From assembly GCA_965219935.1 (NCBI GenBank), contig CBDCOU010000003.1, forward strand, positions 2,294,001 to 2,358,000: 64,000 nt of DNA, written 5' to 3'. Under the pieces are notes generated by a model, which did no database searches, was not told the origin of the DNA, and was given only the letters and a program-made list of their open reading frames with translations. Both the position numbers and the translations under genes were made by a program. Shown here piece after piece: positions 34,678 through 43,323 of the stretch. The stretch comes from Bin34 sp965219935 (GTDB taxonomy: Bacteria; Chloroflexota; Anaerolineae; Caldilineales; Caldilineaceae). The first letter of the stretch is position 1, and the number at the start of each line of letters is the position of its first letter.

Positions 34678-35589
34678 ATGCAGACTGCCGCCGCCACCAA
34701 ACCGCGGACCGGATCGCTGATTGACCGAACCGCCAAGTCCCATCGCACCCTCTGGCACAACGCCCTGCGCCAGTTCATGCGCAACCGCTTCTCCATCCTC
34801 GGGTTGTGCCTCGTCTCCTTCTTCGTCTTCCTGGCGGTTTTTGCCGACCTGCTGGCGCCCCATCCCTACGACAAGGTCTACTTCGACCGCGTGCTGCTGT
34901 TCCCGCTTGAGCATGCCTCCCACCCGTTGGGTACCGACGAAGTGGGCCGGGACTATCTGAGTCGCCTGCTGCACGGCGCCCGGACCTCGCTGTTCGTGGG
35001 CCTCGCGGTCCAGGCCATTGCCATTGTGATCGGCGTGCCCGTGGGCAGCATTGCCGGCTACATGGGCGGCAAGGTGGATTTCGTTTTCACGCGCGTGGTG
35101 GACATCATGTCCGCCTTTCCGGGCCTCCTGTTCACGATCCTCATCATTTCGTTGTGGGGTGGTGGATTGTTCAAGGTGATCGTGGCCCTGAGCATCACCA
35201 GTTGGCTGGGCCTGGCCCGGTTGACCAGGGCCCAGTTCCTGCAGCTGCGGGAAAGCGGTTACGTGGAGGCGGCCGTCTGCACAGGGACCCCCGAACCCCG
35301 CATCATTGCCCGACACATCATTCCCAATGCCCTGACCCCCCTGCTCGTGGCCGTAAGCTTCGGCATCCCGGCTGCCATGTACGGAGAGGCAGGACTGAGC
35401 TTTCTGGGCATCGGCATCAACGATCCCCTGCCCAGCTGGGGGAAAATGGTGGGTGTCAGCAACGCCTATGTGCGCGTGTACTGGCACCTGGCCCTATTCC
35501 CCACGATTGCCATCGCCCTGGCCATGCTCGGCTTCTCCTTCATGGGGGATGGTCTCAGGGACGCGTTGGATCCCCGGCTGATCGAATAG
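34678..35589 (+). CDS. Peptide-type ABC permease, DppC/OppC type
   Basis: About 303 residues from ATG 34678. The N-terminus has the cytoplasmic LWHNALRQFMRNRFSILGL stretch typical of DppC, then the first helix, and HPLGTDEVGRDYLSRLLHGARTSL. The EAA-like loop is YVEAAVCTGTPEPRIIARHI, and the end is DGLRDALDPRL. A GTG at 34609 overlaps the previous gene by 17 bases and would add 23 residues; both starts are possible. The two ATPases normally paired with DppBC are not in the window. Confidence 0.86.
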   Translation: MQTAAATKPRTGSLIDRTAKSHRTLWHNALRQFMRNRFSILGLCLVSFFVFLAVFADLLAPHPYDKVYFDRVLLFPLEHASHPLGTDEVGRDYLSRLLHGARTSLFVGLAVQAIAIVIGVPVGSIAGYMGGKVDFVFTRVVDIMSAFPGLLFTILIISLWGGGLFKVIVALSITSWLGLARLTRAQFLQLRESGYVEAAVCTGTPEPRIIARHIIPNALTPLLVAVSFGIPAAMYGEAGLSFLGIGINDPLPSWGKMVGVSNAYVRVYWHLALFPTIAIALAMLGFSFMGDGLRDALDPRLIE

Positions 35590-35603
35590 GATAGGAGCGA
35601 AAC

Positions 35604-36080
35604 ATGTCCCGTCTCCGTCGCGCCGTCACATTGCACCTGAACGCAGCCTGCTGGTTGCTTGTGGCTGCGTTCCTGCTCATTGGCTGCGGTCCCTCCGACA
35701 CTTCCGCGGAACTTGCCCCGACCCCCACCATGCCCGTGGCGCAGTTCACCCCCGTGGCAGGCAGCCTGAATGAAGAAAAGGCGTTGGAGGCCCAAAGCCA
35801 GATTGAGGATCAGGAGGCCGCAGACTTCAACGCCGAAGACATCGAAACCGGCTCCCGGGTGTACGCGAACCGATGTGCGGAATGCCACGGTGCGGAACTT
35901 GAGGGCACCGACCAGGCAGGAGCCCTGACCGCCCTTGACATGACACAGGACGACTTCCTGATTTTCCTGCGAACAGGCGGCGATCTGGGCAACAGTCACC
36001 AGTTCGGGCCCGCCATGGCCAGCAATGCCGGCATTGAGGACCTCTATGCCTTTCTGGTCACCGCCCTCGAAACCCAATGA
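35604..36080 (+). CDS. Small lipoprotein cytochrome c
   Basis: The 158-residue protein has a lipobox LIGC (Cys28), a T/P/E-rich linker of about 60 residues, and one class I cytochrome c domain. Haem attachment is CAECH (Cys91, Cys94, His95), and the distal ligand is probably Met in FGPAM. It would be membrane-anchored and face the exterior, carrying one electron. It starts 14 bases after the DppC-type gene with GGAGCG before the ATG, so it is probably co-transcribed with the importer, an unusual pairing. A second, different lipoprotein cytochrome lies at 43324. Confidence 0.85.
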   Translation: MSRLRRAVTLHLNAACWLLVAAFLLIGCGPSDTSAELAPTPTMPVAQFTPVAGSLNEEKALEAQSQIEDQEAADFNAEDIETGSRVYANRCAECHGAELEGTDQAGALTALDMTQDDFLIFLRTGGDLGNSHQFGPAMASNAGIEDLYAFLVTALETQ

Positions 36081-36286
36081 TTCCCGTGCCTCCCTTCGGT
36101 CTTCTGGCCGGACGCACGTCCTGATACAGAAAGCGGCAGGCTGGCCCTCGCCAACACGCAGTTTGGACATCGGCCGCGGTTGTTTGTCGGGACCTGCGTC
36201 CAGGATGCGGCCCGATCTAATACGGGGACAGGTTTCCGACGACGACGCAGCCACGACAGGCGGCGCCCGGCGTGCCCGGTGAGGGA

Positions 36287-37474
36287 TCAGTCGAAGCCAC
36301 TCGGAGTCACAGCCGCGAGCCAGTCGGCCAGATGAATCCTGTCCCCGTTTCGGGCATGGGACTCGTTGGCCGCCAGCACGGCGGCCAGGCTGTTCATGCC
36401 GTCACGGAACGGCGAGCGTATTAACGAGGCATCTCCTTCGGCGACGGCCCGTACGAACGCCTTGCCGAACTCGTACGTCCCTTCCGCCGCCTCCCCGGAC
36501 CACAGGGGGCGGGCCACGGCCTCCCTGTCCGGTTCCGTCGGCGGCGGATACGGTCCCTCGTACCGATACGCCGTTACGGTGTCCGGCTGGACCTCGATTT
36601 GGCTCTCCGTACAGAAGATCCGGTGATCGGCCAACAGATTGTAGACCCGTCGCAACCGGGACAAGACCAGATTCCCCACGGCACCGTTGGCAAAGCCGAA
36701 CTGCACGCTGTAGGCATACGGATTGTCCGCCTGGTCGACGATGTCATCCTCAGCCCGCGGGACGTAGGCCGCCTGTACCCAGTCCACATCGCCACACCAG
36801 TAACGCCACAAATCCAGGGGATGGATTCCGCCCTCCACCACCGTGGTTCCAGACCAGGCCCGGCTGGCGGTCCACACCCGGTTGTGCGGACCACCGTGGC
36901 TTGCCGTGTCCGCATGCTTGGCGTCGTGCCGTTCCAAGGCGGCATGGAAGGCGTAGGTAGCCAGGACCACACGCTGGTTCTGCACATATCGATGAATGGC
37001 CTCATGCCGCGGATCAAAGCGCTGCTGGAACCCACAGCACGACAGGATGCCGGCCGCCTCGATGGCGTCCTGCATTGCCAGCGCCTGCGCCAGATCCAGG
37101 CTCATCGGCTTCTCGACCATCAGGTGCAGTCCCGCCCATGCGGCCCTCACCACTTCGTCGCGGTGGAGACTGGGCGGAATCGCAATGAAGAGGGCATCGC
37201 AGCGGTCGGCCTCCAACACCGTGTCGAAGTCGGATGTGCGGAACACGGCATCCGCATCGAGAGCGGGAACGAACCGCTTCAGTTTGGCTGCGTCCAGATT
37301 GGCGGGAACGGCATCGCACAGGGCAGTCACCTGTGCACGGCCCTCGCCCTGCAACCGCACCAGCGCCTTCAAATGCTGCAGCCCCCGCTGGCCCAGGCCG
37401 ACTATTCCAACCCTCACTGCCGTTGTCGTCTGCTTTTGCATCCCTTGCCCCGATGTTGAATCGGCCTTGTCCAA
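36287..37474 (-). CDS. Gfo/Idh/MocA family NAD(P)-dependent oxidoreductase
   Basis: The 395-residue enzyme has an N-terminal Rossmann motif GIVGLGQRG (~residues 23-31), the family Lys in VEKPMSL, and a second domain with EGGIHPLDLWRYW, whose His is the usual catalytic position. These enzymes oxidise or reduce sugars, inositols or similar polyols. A likely internal start is the Met at residue 12, which leaves a shorter tail before the Rossmann strand. It is convergent with the cytochrome gene. The substrate is unknown. Confidence 0.83.
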   Translation of the reverse strand: MDKADSTSGQGMQKQTTTAVRVGIVGLGQRGLQHLKALVRLQGEGRAQVTALCDAVPANLDAAKLKRFVPALDADAVFRTSDFDTVLEADRCDALFIAIPPSLHRDEVVRAAWAGLHLMVEKPMSLDLAQALAMQDAIEAAGILSCCGFQQRFDPRHEAIHRYVQNQRVVLATYAFHAALERHDAKHADTASHGGPHNRVWTASRAWSGTTVVEGGIHPLDLWRYWCGDVDWVQAAYVPRAEDDIVDQADNPYAYSVQFGFANGAVGNLVLSRLRRVYNLLADHRIFCTESQIEVQPDTVTAYRYEGPYPPPTEPDREAVARPLWSGEAAEGTYEFGKAFVRAVAEGDASLIRSPFRDGMNSLAAVLAANESHARNGDRIHLADWLAAVTPSGFD

Positions 37475-37724
37475 TGTGGTGCCATACCACCGGACCGGCA
37501 GTATGGCACGGAGATGCCCGTAGGCTTGCGCCGGTTGTCAACGTCGTGTCCGCCTGCGACGTGGCAGACAACGGGCACCTCTCCGACCCGGCAGACCACC
37601 AACGAGACAGGGGTGCACTGGCATTCGCAACCAAACAAGCCGGCTTTGATCTATCACACCATGGCAGCCACTGTGAATAATATTGTCGCTAACTCACTTG
37701 CACCCCAACTGGAGGAAACCAAAC

Positions 37725-38588
37725 ATGCCTGCTCCCATCTCCACCTTGATTTCCGCCACGGAAGCACGGGAGGCACAGAACGCAGCCGGCACATCCCCAC
37801 TGTTTGTGGACTGCCGATTCGACCTGTACGACCCCACAGCGGGCCGCCGACAGTATGAACATGCGCATATTCCCGGATCGGTGCATGCCGATCTGGACGC
37901 GGATCTTTCAGGGCCTGTCGGAGACGGCTCGCGGGGTCGCCACCCGTTGCCCACGCCCGCGGCATTCGGCACCACACTACGGAATTGGGGTCTTCACCCC
38001 GGCCGATTCACAATTGTCTACGATGCCGGACCCGGCATGTTTGCCAGCCGCCTGTGGTGGATGCTGCATTGGGTCGGCCACCCGCAGGCCGCCGTCCTCG
38101 ACGGGGGCCTGCATGCTTGGCGCCAAGCCGGTGGAACGCTTACCGATGCCGTATCGAATACCGCCGCCGGGACCTTTGAACCCCGCGCAAATCCGGACAT
38201 GGTGGTGGATGTGCAATACGTCGAGTCGCTGTTGGGCGATGCATCGCGCCTGTTGGTGGATGCACGCGACCACGGTCGCTTCACTGGCACCAAGTCAGCC
38301 TTCGATTCGAGGTCGGGTCACATTCCGGGTGCCGTCAACCATCCCTACCAGTCCAATTTGGATACAAGCGGGACCATGTTGTCGTCGGAACAGCTGAAGC
38401 AACAATTCGCACGGAGTTGCTCCGGCGGAGTCAACTCCGAGACGGTGATGTACTGCGGCTCGGGAGTGAGTGCCTGCCACAACATCCTGGCGGCGGTTCA
38501 CGCCGGCTTGCCATGGCCGCTTTTGTATCCCGGCTCGTGGAGTGAATGGAGTTCGCATCCGGACCGGCCGATGGCCACGGGCGGGTAA
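37725..38588 (+). CDS. Sulfurtransferase, two rhodanese domains (mercaptopyruvate/thiosulfate type)
   Basis: The 287-residue protein has an N-terminal inactive rhodanese domain (HIPGSVHADLD, DAGPGMFASRLWWML) and a C-terminal active one. The catalytic loop is CGSGVSA in MYCGSGVSACHN, closer to 3-mercaptopyruvate sulfurtransferases than to thiosulfate enzymes, which usually carry a basic residue there. ATG 37725 is fixed by GGAGGAAAC at 37711-37719; an upstream TTG in frame is ignored. It has no signal peptide, so it acts in the cytoplasm in sulfane-sulfur transfer or cyanide detoxification. Confidence 0.87.
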   Translation: MPAPISTLISATEAREAQNAAGTSPLFVDCRFDLYDPTAGRRQYEHAHIPGSVHADLDADLSGPVGDGSRGRHPLPTPAAFGTTLRNWGLHPGRFTIVYDAGPGMFASRLWWMLHWVGHPQAAVLDGGLHAWRQAGGTLTDAVSNTAAGTFEPRANPDMVVDVQYVESLLGDASRLLVDARDHGRFTGTKSAFDSRSGHIPGAVNHPYQSNLDTSGTMLSSEQLKQQFARSCSGGVNSETVMYCGSGVSACHNILAAVHAGLPWPLLYPGSWSEWSSHPDRPMATGG

Positions 38589-38661
38589 CTGTCATCCGCG
38601 AGCGCGTGGACCGTGTGGCAGGGAATTCCCGAATTCCAATCCGCACTGTTTCTCCAAAACA

Positions 38662-38689
38662 TTGGAAAACAACCGACATGTTGTAAGAT
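38662..38689 (+). promoter_or_regulatory. Possible sigma-70 promoter of the GIY-YIG-like gene
   Basis: TTGGAA (38662-38667) and TAAGAT (38684-38689) are 16 bases apart, each matching four of six consensus bases. They lie about 50 bases before the start at 38741, which has AAGGAAGGAA upstream. Confidence 0.35.
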
Positions 38690-38740
38690 CCAACCTAATA
38701 CAAACCCCGAACTACTCTGTCACTGCAAGGAAGGAATGGA

Positions 38741-39466
38741 ATGAGTACCATTTATGTTTTGTCAAACCCTGCAATGCCCGGAACGGTATTGATTGGGTAT
38801 TCGCGCAAGGAGAACATCAGCGGGGAAATCGCAGAGCTCTACACTTCCTCTGTGCCGGAGCCGTTCAAGTGCGAACTGGCTGCAAGTGTTGGGAATGCGC
38901 GCGAGGTTCTGGATTTGATCCACAGCATTTTTGCAAGTGCACGGATTGCGCCCGATCGGGATTTCTTCAAGGTCTCCAGCGACCAGGTGATGGCCGTGCT
39001 CAAGCTGGCAGGGGGCAAGGATGTAACACCGGGCGAGGATGGTACGGTAGCCGCCGCCGCGGCCGAAGCTGCACCGGCACCGGCCAACGGTCGGCGCAGG
39101 GCAGCCAATGGTCGGCGCAGGGCGGCCAATGGCAGACGCCGACCAAGGAGAGGTCAGGCCAAATCCGCTTCCGGCCGCAAGCGCCGACGCCGTCGGCCAA
39201 ACCTCAATTTCGGGCAGTTGGGCATCGGGCCAGGCTCGGTTTTGGTCGGCCGCGATGGAACGGAAGTGATTGTCCACGACGATCGTCAGGTGAGCTACCA
39301 GGACGAGGTGATGTTCATTACCCCTGCCACGCGCAGGATGTTGGGACTGGACGACAACGCCGTGGTTTCGGCAGGCCAATACTGGACCTTCAACGGCCGC
39401 AAGGTCAGCGAGCTGTACGACGAGTTCCACTCTCCTGCCGCTCCTGCCGAATCCGACGCGGAATGA
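38741..39466 (+). CDS. GIY-YIG-like (T5orf172/MUG113-type) protein with basic repeat linker
   Basis: The 241-residue protein starts with IYVLSNPAMPGTVLIGYS and continues through VPEPFKCEL, EVLDLIHSIF and RDFFKVS, the pattern of T5orf172/MUG113 GIY-YIG domains (residues 1-90). The catalytic Lys/Arg of the second strand appears as Leu in VLIG, so cleavage is doubtful. An Ala-rich linker and three copies of AANGRRR-like sequence (~115-135) plus RKRRRRR give a strongly basic nucleic-acid-binding middle. The C-terminal ~65 residues (GSVLVGRDGTEVIVHDD onward) look like a small beta-rich domain I do not recognise. It stands alone. Confidence 0.65.
   Translation: MSTIYVLSNPAMPGTVLIGYSRKENISGEIAELYTSSVPEPFKCELAASVGNAREVLDLIHSIFASARIAPDRDFFKVSSDQVMAVLKLAGGKDVTPGEDGTVAAAAAEAAPAPANGRRRAANGRRRAANGRRRPRRGQAKSASGRKRRRRRPNLNFGQLGIGPGSVLVGRDGTEVIVHDDRQVSYQDEVMFITPATRRMLGLDDNAVVSAGQYWTFNGRKVSELYDEFHSPAAPAESDAE
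39082..39144 (+). repeat. Three tandem 21-base units encoding the basic linker
   Basis: Units at 39082-39102, 39103-39123 and 39124-39144 each encode A-N-G-R-R-R plus one residue. The first two differ at two bases, and the third is more diverged. Slippage here would change linker length in frame. Confidence 0.7.
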
Positions 39467-39492
39467 TCCTTCCATAACAGTGCCATGCATCC

Positions 39493-39529
39493 GGAATTAC
39501 GCCGGCGCAATCTGCGCCGGCGTAATTCC
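39493..39529. terminator. Perfect 17-base stem hairpin
   Basis: GGAATTACGCCGGCGCA (39493-39509) and its exact reverse complement (39513-39529) flank a 3-base loop. It lies 27 bases after the GIY-YIG-like gene and before a convergent SDR gene. No T-run follows, but it is the best terminator candidate for both. The remaining ~290 bases to 39818 hold no supported gene. Confidence 0.6.
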
Positions 39530-39818
39530 TGGAAGAGTTCCGGGCATCGATCTCGGTGCCCTGGACAAGTTGATGGGCGACCCGAAATGTTCGGGATTGA
39601 CTTCTACCCTTGATCGGCACGGCATGCTGGTGGCGCGACGCGATCGCGGGCAGCCGAGTGCCTCGTTTGACATTGTGCATTTGTTCGGCCAAAGACATCC
39701 ATGTCAACGCTCCGTGGTACAGGCAAAACCGGTCCTTCCATCCAGTCGAACAGGCACAAGTCTTGGCTCTGGCACATTGCCAGCCCCGCCAACCAATTCT
39801 CCCGAATCGCGCCATTCA

Positions 39819-40640
39819 CTATTTGCCCTTGTGGATGGCACGCCGTGCAATCAATTCAACCAAGCCCGGCCAAAATTGCTTCATTAACACCGCGGCATTG
39901 CCGCGCAGGGAAAGAATGCGGCCCCGGCGACGCAAGGCGATATCCGTCAGGGCAATGTCGGCACAGGCCGCTGCAGTCATCATATGTTCCTCCTGTGCGG
40001 GACTGTAGCCCAGGGGTTTGTTGTCGGCCCCCAGGGAATTTTGCCGAATGGTGGTTGCCACCCAATCGGGAAATGTGACGGTGACGCTGACGCCGGAGCC
40101 GTGAAGTTCCACCCGCAGGGACTCGTGGAAACGGGCGGCCGCAATCTTGCTGGCCGCATAGGGTGCCCGCGTAGGCACCGGAATCCGACCTGTCAGACTG
40201 GCCACCAATCCCAGGCGGCCACGGGTTTCCTTCAGAAAAGGCAGGGCATAACAGGAACAATAGGCACTTCCCAAATAGTTCACATCCATTATGCGCCGCA
40301 ACAGGCCCAGATCTTCCAGTGCGTCCACGCGCGACCACATGGACAAGCCCGCGTTGTTGATTAGAACATCAATGCGTCCATAGGCACGGTGGGCTTCCTC
40401 CATCAAGGCCCGGCATTGCGGCTCCGAGGCAATGTCGGTGGGTACGGCAAGAACCGAGCCGGGAAGGTCTGAACAGTCCGCCGCCAAGGCGTCCAGGCGT
40501 TCCCGGTTCCGCGCGGCCATGACCACTTGGGCGCCGGCACCGGCCAAACGCAGACACATCTGGCGTCCGATGCCCTGCGTCGCGCCTGTCAGGACCACGA
40601 CCTTGCCACAGTAGACCGCCTGAATTTTCCGTTTCAGCAT
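39819..40640 (-). CDS. Short-chain dehydrogenase/reductase (SDR)
   Basis: The 273-residue classical SDR has TGATQGIG (18-25), the NNAG motif in DVLINNAGLSM, and the catalytic Ser...Tyr-x-x-x-Lys in LVASLTGR ... PYAASK. The C-terminal tail of about 70 residues after the catalytic helix ends in a basic AIHKGK. The frame is open far upstream, but ATG 40640 gives a normal N-terminus. It is divergent from the subtilase gene. The substrate is unknown. Confidence 0.86.
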   Translation of the reverse strand: MLKRKIQAVYCGKVVVLTGATQGIGRQMCLRLAGAGAQVVMAARNRERLDALAADCSDLPGSVLAVPTDIASEPQCRALMEEAHRAYGRIDVLINNAGLSMWSRVDALEDLGLLRRIMDVNYLGSAYCSCYALPFLKETRGRLGLVASLTGRIPVPTRAPYAASKIAAARFHESLRVELHGSGVSVTVTFPDWVATTIRQNSLGADNKPLGYSPAQEEHMMTAAACADIALTDIALRRRGRILSLRGNAAVLMKQFWPGLVELIARRAIHKGK

Positions 40641-40751
40641 TCCGTTCGGGTACCGGCACCGGGTTCGCTTGGGATCGAAAACCCATTGTATGCCGCGAAC
40701 CGGCTGCGCAAGCCGGTTCGCCTTTCCGGTGATAGAATTCGATTCAGCCTG

Positions 40752-42113
40752 GTGCGTGGGCCACACGCCGCCTTTGCCATTCTGCTTCTCCCGGGCCCGC
40801 GTGTGGAAACCCTCAATCCCAAAATCGACCCGGCCATCCTGACTGCGCAAGCCTCCACGCGCAGCGACGAGGTGCCCGTAATCGTCATGTTTGGCGACCG
40901 GGACCAGTTGCAGGCCTTCCACCGCCAGGGAACCCGCAGCCGATCCGGGCTGTCCGCCGGCCATCTGGGCACTGTGCTGCCCTGGTCCGCCACCCGCCTG
41001 CGCCGGACCGATGTCCATGCGCTGGCCGACAACGACACGGTGCGCTCCATCTGGTACGACGCCCTGTGCACCACATGCCTGGATCGCGCAGGACTGGAAC
41101 TGGGCGCGCCACGCATTTGGGAGGATTGGGGGCTCTACGGCTCGGGCACGGTCGTCGGCATTGCCGACACCGGACTGGACCAAACACACCCGGATTTCGA
41201 GGGCCGGGTGGCGGGGGTCCGGGACTTCACGCCGCGCCCGGCGGAGGGCGATCCCGACGGCCACGGCACCCATGTCAGCTCCCTCGCGGCAGGCTCGGGC
41301 GCTGCCAGCAACCACCGCTATGTCGGGATGGCCCCGCGCGCCCACATTCTCTCCGCCAGGGTCCTCAACTTCGGCGGCGCCGGGCGCATGAGCCGAGTCA
41401 TGGCCGGACTTGAGTGGCTGGTGGACAGCGGCGCACAGGTGCTGAACCTTTCCGTGGGCACCGACATCAACATGGTCGGCGAAGATCCGCTCAGCGCACT
41501 CTGCAACACGCTGAGCGATCAGGGCACGGTGATCGTGGCCGCCGCCGGCAATTCGGGTCCCAGGCCCCAGTCCATCGGCAGCCCCGGCAGCGCCGCCCGC
41601 GTGATTACGGTCGGCGCCACGGACGGCATGGGCATGGTGGCTTCGTTCAGCAGCCGGGGCCCCACACGGCAGGGACTGCTCAAGCCGGACCTGCTGGCCC
41701 CGGGCTACAACATTGTCGGCGCCAGGGCGGCCGACAGCCAGCTTGGCGACGTGGTGGACCAGAACCACACAATCATGAGTGGAACCAGCATGGCGGCACC
41801 CTTGGTGTCGGGCCTCATCCTCCTGATGAGGGAACAACAACCGGAGTTGACCCCGGCCGAGATCAAGGCCCTCCTGCAGTTGAACTGCCGGTCGTTCAAT
41901 CTTCCCACCACGAGCCAGGGCGCCGGCCAATTGGATGGGTGGGCCGCCGTTCACTCCCTAATGCCGGAGCCACTGCCCGGGTCGGAACCCGTACCGGCCC
42001 GGCCGGACGAGGAAACGGGTTCCCCCGCGGAGGTGCCGGACCGGCGCGAACCACAGGGTTGTCTGGGTGCGCGCGTGGCCAGGCTGTTCCAGTGGCTCAG
42101 GCCCATAGCCTGA
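40752..42113 (+). CDS. Subtilisin-like serine protease (peptidase S8)
   Basis: The catalytic triad of family S8 is complete: Asp in GIADTGLD (codon at 41165), His in DGHGTHVSS (41262) and Ser in SGTSMAAP (41787). The oxyanion Asn is in AAAGNSGP. An N-terminal ~110 residues resembles an inhibitor propeptide (VPVIVMFGDRDQLQ). The start is uncertain: GTG codons at 40752 and 40803 are both in frame, and neither has a strong ribosome-binding site or a clear signal peptide. It diverges from the SDR gene and converges on the LysM gene, with 17 bases between. A short Pro-rich tail ends in a basic, hydrophobic helix. Confidence 0.82.
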   Translation: MRGPHAAFAILLLPGPRVETLNPKIDPAILTAQASTRSDEVPVIVMFGDRDQLQAFHRQGTRSRSGLSAGHLGTVLPWSATRLRRTDVHALADNDTVRSIWYDALCTTCLDRAGLELGAPRIWEDWGLYGSGTVVGIADTGLDQTHPDFEGRVAGVRDFTPRPAEGDPDGHGTHVSSLAAGSGAASNHRYVGMAPRAHILSARVLNFGGAGRMSRVMAGLEWLVDSGAQVLNLSVGTDINMVGEDPLSALCNTLSDQGTVIVAAAGNSGPRPQSIGSPGSAARVITVGATDGMGMVASFSSRGPTRQGLLKPDLLAPGYNIVGARAADSQLGDVVDQNHTIMSGTSMAAPLVSGLILLMREQQPELTPAEIKALLQLNCRSFNLPTTSQGAGQLDGWAAVHSLMPEPLPGSEPVPARPDEETGSPAEVPDRREPQGCLGARVARLFQWLRPIA

Positions 42114-42130
42114 AGTCCGCCCGGCAGCGT

Positions 42131-43216
42131 CTACTGCCAGGTGAATCGACGTTCCTCGCTGGTCAGGCTGGCCGATTCCAACTCCCTGGGGGCTCCGGGA
42201 AGGGTCGGGGCCACCACACGCACGACCGTCACATGCCAGAAGTATTCCCGGCTGCCGCCCTCCACGGGAGCCATGTCGGTCTCCATCCAATGGCTCGTGG
42301 CCTTGGTCCAGATCGTGGGTGGATCATCCCCCTGGTTGGTCCAGATGCGCAGGACATACCATTCATTGGGTGCCAGAATGTCAACCGGCAGCCACCGGAA
42401 ATTCACCGGATCCTGGCGTGCCACCAGGGCGGCATTGCCGGGATGAAGCAGTTTGGGTGCGGCATAGATGGCATTGGTCACCCGCGGAGCCAGATCGCTG
42501 GAGGCCTCCACGTCTTCCGAAAACAACGGCACGGGCACCTGCAGGACATCATCCTTGTAGAGAAGGGACGAAGGGGTCAGGCTGTTGGCATCGAAGATCT
42601 CTTCGGGCGCGGCCCCAAACCTGTAGGCGATGCTGATGACACTGTCCCCGGGCTGCACCTTGTACGTGAAGTAACCGGTCCGGGGAGTCCCGCCCTCGGG
42701 CGTGGGTGTGGGCGGGTTTTCGAACTGACCCGGAATCACCAGCCGGTCACCAGTGTGGATTATGGTCGAGGTCATTTCGTTCCCCACCATCAGTTCGTCC
42801 ACCGTGATCCCGTACAGGGTTGCAATGTACTGCAGAACCTCGCCGGACTGCACCGTGTGGACAACGGGGGTTGGCACCCAGGGCGTGGGAGTTGGCGCCC
42901 GGGGTGTCGGGGTTCGCGTCGGCTCCGGCGTGTAGGTGGGCGGCGGCAGGGTGGGCGGCAGCACCACAACCTCCGGAGCGGACTCGCCGGGACCGGGGCC
43001 GTTCCGACCGGCAAACTGCCAGACCAATACGCCCAGCAGCACGGCGACAATCATCCAAATCGGGCTGATCCTTTGGGCGAGCCTGCGCCGGGGCGGCCTG
43101 ATGCGAACTTCGCGACCGCACATGAAGCAGGTCTTGGCCTGCTGCGCCACGCGTGTGCCACAGTGTGGGCACCGCCGTTGTTCTAGCCAGGGTGCTTCCT
43201 GGAACCGATCCGCCAT
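42131..43216 (-). CDS. LysM-domain membrane protein with N-terminal zinc ribbon
   Basis: The 361-residue protein reads: a cytoplasmic zinc ribbon (CPHCG ... CFMCG, ~16-35), a basic patch, one membrane helix (SPIWMIVAVLLGVLVWQF), a Pro/Thr-rich spacer with PTPT-type repeats, two LysM domains (VVHTVQSGEVLQYIATLYGI and YKVQPGDSVISIAYRFG), and a C-terminal ~110-residue region rich in Trp that I do not recognise. LysM domains bind peptidoglycan-like glycans, and the topology places them outside. The zinc ribbon inside could sense or bind a partner. Confidence 0.8.
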   Translation of the reverse strand: MADRFQEAPWLEQRRCPHCGTRVAQQAKTCFMCGREVRIRPPRRRLAQRISPIWMIVAVLLGVLVWQFAGRNGPGPGESAPEVVVLPPTLPPPTYTPEPTRTPTPRAPTPTPWVPTPVVHTVQSGEVLQYIATLYGITVDELMVGNEMTSTIIHTGDRLVIPGQFENPPTPTPEGGTPRTGYFTYKVQPGDSVISIAYRFGAAPEEIFDANSLTPSSLLYKDDVLQVPVPLFSEDVEASSDLAPRVTNAIYAAPKLLHPGNAALVARQDPVNFRWLPVDILAPNEWYVLRIWTNQGDDPPTIWTKATSHWMETDMAPVEGGSREYFWHVTVVRVVAPTLPGAPRELESASLTSEERRFTWQ

Positions 43217-43323
43217 GCAGGCAATGGTACGCCGAACGGCGTCAAGAGTCCGGCACGTTGACCTTGACCGGGTTCGCGTCCCGGATTTGCATTGGGGAAG
43301 GCCCGTGAACGGGCCATCGCCGC

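Noticed and set aside
36221..36350. ACGGGGACAGG and CCTGTCCCCGT as inverted arms about 110 bases apart
   Set aside because: The right arm is inside the oxidoreductase coding region and the spacing is long, so chance or codon bias is likelier.
40641..41954. Upstream extension of the SDR frame
   Set aside because: It is antisense to the subtilase catalytic domain. The SDR fold begins near residue 10 from ATG 40640.
41414..43186. A 590-codon plus-strand frame across the subtilase and LysM genes
   Set aside because: It shadows two real genes on opposite strands and has a composition typical of a wrong frame.
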